Of a stretch of 64,000 nucleotides of DNA, positions 1 through 8,900 are shown in pieces. Position numbers and translations under genes: made by a program. The stretch is from positions 1 to 64,000 of the forward strand of contig JBGSHJ010000086.1 in NCBI GenBank assembly GCA_041752315.1. The letters run 5' to 3'. Positions within the stretch are counted from its first letter, which is position 1. Every line of letters begins with the position of its first letter. The notes beneath the pieces were generated by a model, which saw nothing but the letters and a program-made list of their open reading frames with translations, was not told the origin of the DNA and made no database searches. This DNA comes from SYFY01 sp041752315 (lineage in GTDB: Bacteria > Pseudomonadota > Gammaproteobacteria > Pseudomonadales > Azotimanducaceae).

Positions 1-1
1 C

Positions 2-277
2 GGCGCATTTGCAGCCGCCCTTGGCGGTGTGGACACCCTGGTGTTCGCTGGTGGCATTGGCGAAAACGCACCCGAAATTCGCGCCCGCATCTGCAATGGG
101 CTCGGCTTTCTCGGCATCCAGCTCGATCAGGAACAAAACGCCCGGGGCAACCCTCTGCTGTCGACGGTTGACAGCCCCGTTGCAGTCCGGCTCATTCATA
201 CCGATGAAGAACAGATCATTACCCGCGCCGCTTGCCAGAGACTTACCACCGACGCCAACCGACCGGACCGTCATTGA
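2..277 (+). CDS. ackA: Acetate kinase, C-terminal fragment (5' end outside window)
   Basis: The reading frame is open from the window edge and encodes the last 91 residues of an acetate kinase. The visible part includes the family signature GGIGENAPEIR near the C-terminus (codons at about 50-82) and the following LGFLGIQLD segment. Acetate kinase interconverts acetyl phosphate plus ADP with acetate plus ATP in the cytoplasm. The gene ends 86 bases before the phosphoketolase start. That order fits a phosphoketolase pathway operon in which Xfp makes acetyl phosphate and AckA recovers ATP from it (known pairing; co-transcription here is inferred). The N-terminal half cannot be assessed. Confidence 0.93.
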   Translation, partial: GAFAAALGGVDTLVFAGGIGENAPEIRARICNGLGFLGIQLDQEQNARGNPLLSTVDSPVAVRLIHTDEEQIITRAACQRLTTDANRPDRH

Positions 278-363
278 ACCCATTCGAACCCGAAGGGATC
301 GGGAAGCACAGCCACATCAGCGGCTATTCAGTCGCATCACGACAAAAAGAGGATTCAGATTCC

Positions 364-2739
364 ATGACCACTGCGCCTGACCAGGAATTGCTCGAGAGGA
401 TGCACGGCTGGTGGCGGGCTGCAAACTTCCTGTCCATTGGTCAGATCTATCTGCTCGACAATCCGCTGCTGCGCAGGCCGTTGACACAGGCAGACATCAA
501 GCCACGCCTGCTCGGCCACTGGGGCACAACACCCGGCCTCAACTTCATCTATGTCCATCTCAATCGGCTCATCAAGGCCCTCGATCTGAACATGATCTAT
601 GTGACCGGACCTGGCCATGGTGGCCCCGGCATCGTCGCCAACGCCTGGCTGGAAGGTACCTACAGCGAGGTTTATCCGGACGTTCCACAGGATGCCGCCG
701 GTCTGCAGCGTCTGTTCAAACAATTCTCGTTTCCTGGCGGGATTCCCAGTCATGTCGCCGCCGAAACTCCTGGCTCGATCCATGAAGGGGGCGAGCTCGG
801 GTATGCGCTGTCCCATGCCTACGGAGCAGCCTTCGATAATCCCGGCCTGATTGTTGCCTGCGTGATTGGCGATGGTGAAGCGGAAACCGGTCCATTGGCC
901 ACGAGTTGGCATTCCAACAAGTTCCTCAACCCGGTTCACGATGGCGCAGTGCTGCCAATCCTGCACCTGAATGGCTACAAGATCGCCGGGCCGACGGTGC
1001 TGGCGCGAATTCCACACGAAGAACTGGAAGCACTGTTCATCGGTTATGGTTACACGCCCTTGTTTGTCGAGGGTGATGATCCAATGACGATGCATCTGGA
1101 GATGGCTGCAGCACTTGATACCGCCGTCGCAGCCATCCAGCGCATTCAAGGGCATGCACGCGCTCATGGTTTTGAGGTGCGCGAGCGATGGCCGATGATC
1201 ATCCTGCGATCACCAAAAGGGTGGACCGGACCGGCCGTGGTAGACGGCAAACCCAGCGCAGGTACGTTCCGGGCCCACCAGGTACCCATGGCAGACACAC
1301 ATCAAACGGGCAATCTGGCTGGTCTCGAGGCCTGGCTGCAGAGTTATCGCCCGCAGGAACTGTTCGATGCAAAAGGCCGGCTGATCGATCGCCTGGCGGA
1401 ACTCGCACCGCGGGGAAATCGCCGGATGAGTGCCAACCCGCACGCCAACGGCGGCCTTCTGCTGCGCGATCTGCAGATGCCAGACTTTCGTACCTATGCG
1501 TTGCAGGTACCCAGCCCCGGCTCGATCGCTGCCGAGGCTACCCGTATCCAGGGACAGCTGATTCGGGATGTCATCAAGCAGAATCCAGAGAATTTCCGCG
1601 TTTTCAGTCCTGATGAGACCACCTCCAACCGGTGGGGCGCCGTCTTTGAAGTGACGGACCGCTGTTCGACTGCCCAGATCCTGCCGGGGGACGAAAACGT
1701 CGCAGCTGATGGCCGTGTGATGGAAATGCTGAGTGAACATCAGTGCGAAGGCTGGCTGGAAGGTTACCTTCTCACCGGACGCCACGGCTTCTTCTCCTGT
1801 TATGAAGCCTTTGTGCATATCATCGATTCGATGTTCAACCAGCATGCCAAATGGCTGGATGTAGCCGAACATATTCCCTGGCGTGCGCCGATTGCATCGC
1901 TGAACTATCTGCTCTCGTCACATGTCTGGCGCCAGGATCACAATGGATTCAGCCATCAGGACCAGGGCTTCATCGACGTCGTCGCCAACAAGAAGGCCAG
2001 TATCATCCGGGTCTATCTGCCACCCGATGCCAACACGCTGCTCGCGGTGACCGATCATTGCCTGCGTAGCCGCAACTACGTCAACGTGATTGTTGCTGGC
2101 AAGCAGGCCTCACCACAATGGCTCGATCGTGATGCGGCAATCGCGCATTGCGAAGCCGGTATTGGCATCTGGCACTGGGCTGGCAACGAAGGCGACAGCG
2201 AACCGGATATCGTGATGGCCTGCTGTGGCGATGTGCCAACCGTGGAAACGCTGGCAGCCGTGGCCATTTTGCGAGAACACCTGCCAGACCTGAAAGTTCG
2301 AGTGGTCAACGTTGTCGACCTGATGCGCTTGCAGCCTCAGAGCGAACATCCGCATGGATTGAGTGACACTGCCTTCGATGCACTGTTCACCACGCGCGTA
2401 CCCATCATCTTTGCGTACCACGGCTATCCGCTGTTGATCCATCGGCTGACTTACCGTCGCCACAATCATCCTAATCTTCACGTGCGTGGATTCAAGGAGG
2501 AAGGCAGCACAACCACCCCGTTCGACATGACCGTGCGCAACGACCTCGATCGCTTTCACCTTGTCATCGATGCCCTTGACCGTCTGCCGACGGTCCCGGC
2601 CAAAGGTGTGAATCTGAAGGCAAGGTTAAACGCGAGACTCCATGAACATCGACTGTACATCGAAACACACGGAGAAGACTTGCCGGAGATCCGTAGCTGG
2701 ACCTGGCCAAATGGCGCGATCGACCTGCCCCATCGATGA
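364..2739 (+). CDS. xfp: Phosphoketolase (xylulose 5-phosphate/fructose 6-phosphate)
   Basis: This TPP-dependent enzyme cleaves xylulose 5-phosphate or fructose 6-phosphate with phosphate, giving acetyl phosphate plus a triose or tetrose phosphate. The 791-residue product has the usual family length. Visible signatures are GHGGPG near residue 84, the TPP-site GDGEAETGP near residue 169, and GRHGFFSCYEAF in the pyrimidine-binding half. The frame is open further upstream, but ATG 364 gives the normal N-terminus (MTTAPDQELLERMHGWWRA) and has a purine-rich AAAGAGGA about 10 bases before it. The gene lies directly downstream of acetate kinase on the same strand, so the pair probably forms one acetate-yielding route. 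Substrate preference (Xu5P only or dual) cannot be read from the sequence. Confidence 0.96.
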   Translation: MTTAPDQELLERMHGWWRAANFLSIGQIYLLDNPLLRRPLTQADIKPRLLGHWGTTPGLNFIYVHLNRLIKALDLNMIYVTGPGHGGPGIVANAWLEGTYSEVYPDVPQDAAGLQRLFKQFSFPGGIPSHVAAETPGSIHEGGELGYALSHAYGAAFDNPGLIVACVIGDGEAETGPLATSWHSNKFLNPVHDGAVLPILHLNGYKIAGPTVLARIPHEELEALFIGYGYTPLFVEGDDPMTMHLEMAAALDTAVAAIQRIQGHARAHGFEVRERWPMIILRSPKGWTGPAVVDGKPSAGTFRAHQVPMADTHQTGNLAGLEAWLQSYRPQELFDAKGRLIDRLAELAPRGNRRMSANPHANGGLLLRDLQMPDFRTYALQVPSPGSIAAEATRIQGQLIRDVIKQNPENFRVFSPDETTSNRWGAVFEVTDRCSTAQILPGDENVAADGRVMEMLSEHQCEGWLEGYLLTGRHGFFSCYEAFVHIIDSMFNQHAKWLDVAEHIPWRAPIASLNYLLSSHVWRQDHNGFSHQDQGFIDVVANKKASIIRVYLPPDANTLLAVTDHCLRSRNYVNVIVAGKQASPQWLDRDAAIAHCEAGIGIWHWAGNEGDSEPDIVMACCGDVPTVETLAAVAILREHLPDLKVRVVNVVDLMRLQPQSEHPHGLSDTAFDALFTTRVPIIFAYHGYPLLIHRLTYRRHNHPNLHVRGFKEEGSTTTPFDMTVRNDLDRFHLVIDALDRLPTVPAKGVNLKARLNARLHEHRLYIETHGEDLPEIRSWTWPNGAIDLPHR

Positions 2740-2917
2740 ACGTCTGACGGTACGCCATCGTACATTGCAGAGGCAGCTGACCGCGTATCTTGCAGGGACA
2801 CGCAGGCACTTGAATCGCGGGTCTGCGTAACAAAATGTCTCACTCTCATTCTTGCAGAACTACATGTCACCGTCCCTGCTCTGGAATATTGCGTTCGATA
2901 ACTTGTCGGCCGCTGCC

Positions 2918-2956
2918 CTCGGCGAGCCGGCCTGCAGTCGGGTACCACCCGCCGAG
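2918..2956 (+). promoter_or_regulatory. Inverted repeat overlapping a possible RBS of the glucan synthase
   Basis: CTCGGCG at 2918-2924 is the perfect reverse complement of CGCCGAG at 2950-2956, separated by 25 bases. The right arm runs into GAGAGG (2954-2959), the only Shine-Dalgarno-like string before the large downstream gene. A folded transcript would partly occlude it. The rest of 2740-2985 contains no convincing gene; I see no clear promoter in it. The regulatory role is inference only. Confidence 0.3.
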
Positions 2957-2985
2957 AGGTTCACCTGAACGCTCTGCATCGGTGG

Positions 2986-5900
2986 TTGCGTCGCGAACCT
3001 GAAGACTCGCCTTGGCACTCCACTGACATCATCAGGGCAGAACTGTTCAGCATTGAACGTCTGGAGCTGCACGCTGCCAGTCTGGCCCAGGCGCAGGACA
3101 TCACTCTGGATCCACCGGCCGGGAGATCGCTCAATTCAAGGCTGAAGGAAAACGAACGGGTACTGATTGAAAACTACCGCTCCATTGCCGGTGTCATGAT
3201 TGAAGGTCAGCCCATTTCTTCAGCCGCTGAATGGTTTCTCGACAACTTTCACCAGGTGGAAGATCAGATCCGTCAGATCCACGACGACCTGCCGCCAGGC
3301 TACTACCGACAGTTGCCCAAGCTTGCAAACGGCCAGCTGGCCGGTTACCCGCGTGTTTTCGGCATCGCCTGGGCGTGCTGTGCACACAGCGACAGTCGAT
3401 TCGAAGCCGAAGCATTGCTTCGTTTTGTGCGTGCCTACCAGGTCGTGCAGCCGTTGCTGATCGGCGAACTGTGGGCCATCGCCATCAGTCTGCGAATCGT
3501 CCTCGTTGAAAATCTGCGACGCATCGTTCAACAGGTAGCCAGGGATCGCCTCGCACAAAAGGATGCTGATCGCATCGCTGATGAGCTGCTGGGAGTCGGC
3601 AGCAACACCACAGAGCCCCAGGCGCTCATCCGCCACCACGCGCAGCACAATCCGCTGCCGCACGCGTTTCTGGTCCAGGTGGTCAAGAGGTTGCGTGACC
3701 AGGACCCGCGAGTCACACCAGCACTGGCCTGGCTGGATGAACAACTCGCGCTCCAGCATCAAACTGCCGATGAGCTGGTTCAGGAGGAGCACCACCGGCA
3801 GGGTGCTGCCAACGTGACGATGCGCAACATCATCACCAGCATGCAACTGCTGTCGGATATCGACTGGAACGAGTTTTTCGAGGCAGCCAGTCTGGTGGAC
3901 GCCGTCCTGGGCGATGAAACCGACTTCGTACTCATGGACTTCGCTACCCGCAATCTGTACCGCAGTGCCATCGAAGAGCTGGCCCGTGGCGCGTCTGCGT
4001 CGGAACTGGATGTGGCAAGAGTTGCCGTGCAGGCAGCCCGCGCAGCACCTGCGAACACTCCGCAGGTACAAGATCCCGGCTATCACCTGATTGCAGGAGG
4101 TCGGGCCGCGCTTGAAGCAGCCATAGGCTATCGCACCTCGATCAAGGAGATACCCCGCCGCCTCAACGACCGGCTTGGTCCGGCGGGTTACATGGCTGGT
4201 GTGGCGACCTGTTCGGTGCTCACTCTTGCGTTGCCGATCTGCCTGCTTGCCCAACAGGGTGTACCCACTCCATGGCTCGCACTCCTGGCACTAGCCGGCG
4301 CGATTCCGGCCATCGATCTCGCAGTTGCCATCGTCAATCGTGCCATCACGCGCAGTGTGGGGGCCACCATCCTCCCGGCGATGGCTTTCGAAACAGGCAT
4401 TCCGGTTGCACATCGGACACTGGTTGTCGTGCCTACCCTGCTCACCACGACAGCAGCGGTTGACGCCCAGATCGAACGCCTGGAAGTACACGCACTTTCC
4501 TGCTCGACGGGAGAAATCTACTTTGCACTGCTCACGGACTGGCTGGACGCCGAATCGGCCAGCAGACCTGACGATGCAGCGTTGCTGCTGCGTGCAAGAG
4601 CCGGTATCGCAAGATTGAATCAGAACCATCGTGGCACCCACACGTCAGAGCGTTTTTTCCTTCTGCACAGAAAGCGGGTCTGGAGCGACAGCGAACAGGT
4701 CTGGATGGGATGGGAACGCAAACGCGGCAAGCTGCATGAACTGAATCGCCTGTTGCGTGGTGCACAGGACACCAGCTACATCAGCGCTGCGGGCGATACA
4801 CCGGTCGTACCTCCCGATGTTCGCAATGTCATCACGCTGGATGTCGATACCAGGCTGCCCCGCGAGACCGCCCGGCGTCTGATCGGCAAGCTGGCGCACC
4901 CGCTGAATCGGCCACGCCTGGACACTGACGGACGCGTTGTCATCGAAGGTTATTCGATTCTTCAGCCCAGAGTGACGCCATCGATGCCCGTCGGTCGCGA
5001 AGGCTCAATGTTCCAGCGTGTGTTTTCGGGCATGACCGGGATCGATTCCTATGATGCAGCAGCCTCTGATGTCTACCAGGATCTGTTTGGTCAAGGTTCC
5101 TATTCCGGCAAGGGAATCTACGATGTAGATGCATTCGAGGCAGCGCTGGCGGAGCGTGTTCCGGAAGGTTCGATGCTGAGCCATGACCTGTTCGAAGGCA
5201 CGTTTGCCCGAGCTGGACTGGTATCGGATATCGAAGTGGTCGAGGAATATCCGGCACGTTACGACGTGACTGCCGCTCGCAACCACAGATGGACTCGTGG
5301 TGACTGGCAGCTGTTGCCGTGGGTGTTTGGACGTCATGACAGCCGGAGCAAGGGGCGCGCTCCTTTGCCGTTGTTGGGACTGTGGAAAATGGTTGACAAC
5401 CTGCGACGGACACTTTCAGCCCCGACAATGCTGCTGGCGCTTCTGGCAGGCTGGCTCATGGCGCCAACCGCTGCATCGATCTGGACGATGTTCGTAGTCA
5501 TGACGATTGTGTTGCCTACCTTGTTGCCGGTACTGGCAACAGCGCTGGCTCCCAGACCGGGCGTCAAGGCAATCAGTCACCTGCTCGCCATTGGTACCGA
5601 TCTGTGGTTGAGCCTGATGCAGGTCCTGCTCGTAATGACCTTTCTCGCACACCAGGCCTGGCTGATGTGCGATGCCATCACGCGGACCCTGTTTCGCGTA
5701 TTTGTCTCCCGGCGACACCTGCTCGAATGGGTAACGGCCGCGCAAGCCCAGACCAGCTTCCGACCGAATCTGGGGGGCTTGCTGACGCGCATGTGGATGA
5801 GCCCTGTACTGGCACTGGTTGCCATCGGCTTGACGACCACCACGGGGCAAGGCGCCTGGTTGATCGCGTTGCCATTTGCCTGCCTGTGGGCGGCGGCGCC

Positions 5901-8900
5901 ACTGATCGCTCATCTGGTCAGCAGGTCACCAAAAGTGGCCGGCCGGGTTGGGGTGTCTGCGGCAGACCAGCAGGTCCTGCGGCTCATCGCCCGTCGAACG
6001 TGGCGCTACTTCGAGACCTTTGTGACCGCAGACGATCACATGCTGCCACCGGACAATTTCCAGGAAATCCCAAGACCTGTCCTGGCTCGCCGGACTTCGC
6101 CTACCAATATCGGGTTGTATCTGCTGTGTGTAGTCAGCGCCCGTGACTTCGGCTGGATAGGGTTGCGCGACGCGATCGGCAGGCTGGAAGCCACGATTGC
6201 CACGTTGCACCGAATGCAACGATACCGAGGACACTTCTACAACTGGTACGACACCAGTGATCTGCGACCCCTGGAGCCACTGTATGTCTCAACGGTAGAC
6301 AGCGGCAACCTGGCCGGGCATCTGATCGCCGTTGCCAATGCCTGCCGCCAATGGTCACAGGGATCGGCACCCGAAGTGCCGACTCTGGACGGTGTGAGAG
6401 ATGCGGTTGCACTGGCGCAACTTGCGTTTGACGCCATGCCCGAACACGGTTGCAGGACAACCACGCCTGGCCGCGAAGTCGGAATCAGCCTGATGCGCAT
6501 CACCGAGTGCCTGGGCAGTACTCCTCTACGCGCGAACGATACGTCAAGGATTGACCAACAGCATGCCATCGAGCTGGCGCCGCTCATCACCTCGCTGGTG
6601 CAGAGCGTGCGGACCCTGGCCGCCGACAGTGCGGACGCCGAGTGTGAGGAACTTGTGTTCTGGGTCAACGCCGCGCAGCAGTCCATCGTCATCCGCATCA
6701 CCGATGGGCTGCCCGTTGTTGCCGACACACCTCCTGACGCACAGCTGTCGCGACGACTGGATGCACTGGCGGACACCACGCGCCACTTCGCGCTGTCGAT
6801 GGAGTTCGGATTCCTGTTCGATCCCAGGAGGAAGCTGCTCTCGATCGGTTACCGCGCCGCCGACGGCACACTCGATCCAGGCTGCTATGACCTGCTCGGT
6901 TCGGAGGCCCGCCTGGCGAGCTTTTTCGCCATAGCCAAATGCGATGTTCCAACCCAGCACTGGTTCCGTCTGGGTCGGGCGGTTGCGCCTGTCGCTCATG
7001 GCGCCGCGCTGATCTCCTGGTCCGGTTCCATGTTCGAGTACCTGATGCCATCACTGGTCATGCGGGCACCAGCCCGCAGTCTGCTCGAGCAGACCAATCG
7101 GCTGATCGTCCGCAGACAGATTGCCTATGCGGCGTCGCTGGGCGTGCCATGGGGCATTTCCGAATCTGCCTACAACGCACGGGATCTTGAACGCACCTAC
7201 CAGTACTCGAACTTCGGCGTGCCAGGCCTCGGATTGAAGCGGGGTTTGAATGACAACGTGGTCATCGCGCCTTATGCCACTGGTCTGGCGGCGATGATCG
7301 ATCCCCAGGCAGCGGCACGCAACTTCGAACTCCTGAAGTCACTGGGAGCCTGCGGCCGCTTTGGATTCTACGAAGCGCTCGACTACACAAGGCATCGACT
7401 GCCGGCCGGGGTCAATGTTTCGATCGTGCAGGCGTTCATGGCGCACCATCAGGGCATGACCATCGTCGCTGTTGCCAACGTCCTGTTTGATGGCCGCATG
7501 CGTTCGCGTTTCCATGCCGAGACCAGTGTCCAGGCCACAGAATTGCTGTTGCAGGAGTCCACCCCACGAGACGTTTCCGTTGTCCGTCAGCGTGTGGAAG
7601 AAATCGACTCGCGGTCACGAATCACGATAGGACAGCAGCAGGAAGCCAGACAGTTTTCGACAACCAGTGACGCCACACCACAGACACATCTTCTTTCCAA
7701 CGGGCGCTATAGCGTGATGATCACGAGCGCCGGTTCCGGGTACAGCCGCTGGCAGGAATTTGCGGTCACGCGGTGGCGTGAAGACTCGACCCGAGATGAC
7801 TCGGGGAGTTTTATCTATCTGCGCGATGTCGTGCGCGGAACCGTCTGGTCAGCAACCCTGCAACCGGTTGGTGTGGAACCTGACGCCGTTGAAGTGACCT
7901 TTGCCGAAGATCGTGCCGAGTTTGTGCGACACGACGATACGCTGACCACTGCACTGCAAGTGGTCGTCTCGCCTGAAGATGATGCCGAAGTCCGTCGTGT
8001 CTCGCTGACCAATCACGGCAACGTCCCGCGAGACATCGAGGTCACTTCGTACTGCGAACTCGTACTGGCGCCCGCAGCATCTGATTTTGCTCACCCGGCG
8101 TTTTCGAAGCTGTTTGTGCAAACCGAATTTTTGCCTGCGATGAACGCCCTGATTGCTTCGCGACGTCGGCGTTCACCTGAAGAGGCGGAAATATGGGTTG
8201 CCCAGCATGCGGTGGTGGAAGGTGCGGTAGTGGAGGAAGGCCGGAGATTGCAGCCCGTCGAATTCGAAACCGATCGGGCACTATTCACAGGTCGAAACCA
8301 CGACATCCATGATCCGGTCGGAGTAATGCTTGGTCAGCCACTGTCAAACTCCGTGGGCACCGTGCTTGATCCGGTCTTTGCGTTACGCCATCGGGTGAGG
8401 GTTCAACCCGGAACCACCGTGTGTCTGTCGTTCTGGACCGTCGTGGCCGGAAGCCGGTCCGGGGTGCTGGATCTGCTGGACAGACACTACGATGCGGCTG
8501 GCTTCAAACGTGCCACCACACTGGCGTGGACACAGGCCCAGGTTCAGTTGCTGCATCTTGGGATCAAAGCCGCCGAGGCCAGCCTGTTCCAGCGACTGGC
8601 GGGCCACGTCCTGTACGCGAACTCGGCAATGCGTCCTTCTTCCGACACCATCCTGCGTGGAGTCGGGCCCCAGGACGGGTTGTGGGCGCAGGCCATTTCG
8701 GGAGATCTGCCGCTGGTGGTGTTGCGGATTGATCACGTCGAGGACATTGCCATCGCTCGTCAACTGCTCCAGGCCCACGAGTACTGGCGGCTCAAGCAGC
8801 TGGCAGTGGATCTTGTCATCCTGAACGAGCGTACGGCTTCGTATGTCCAGGATTTGCAGAGCGCTCTCGAAACCAGCATCCGCATGAGTCAGTCCCGATC

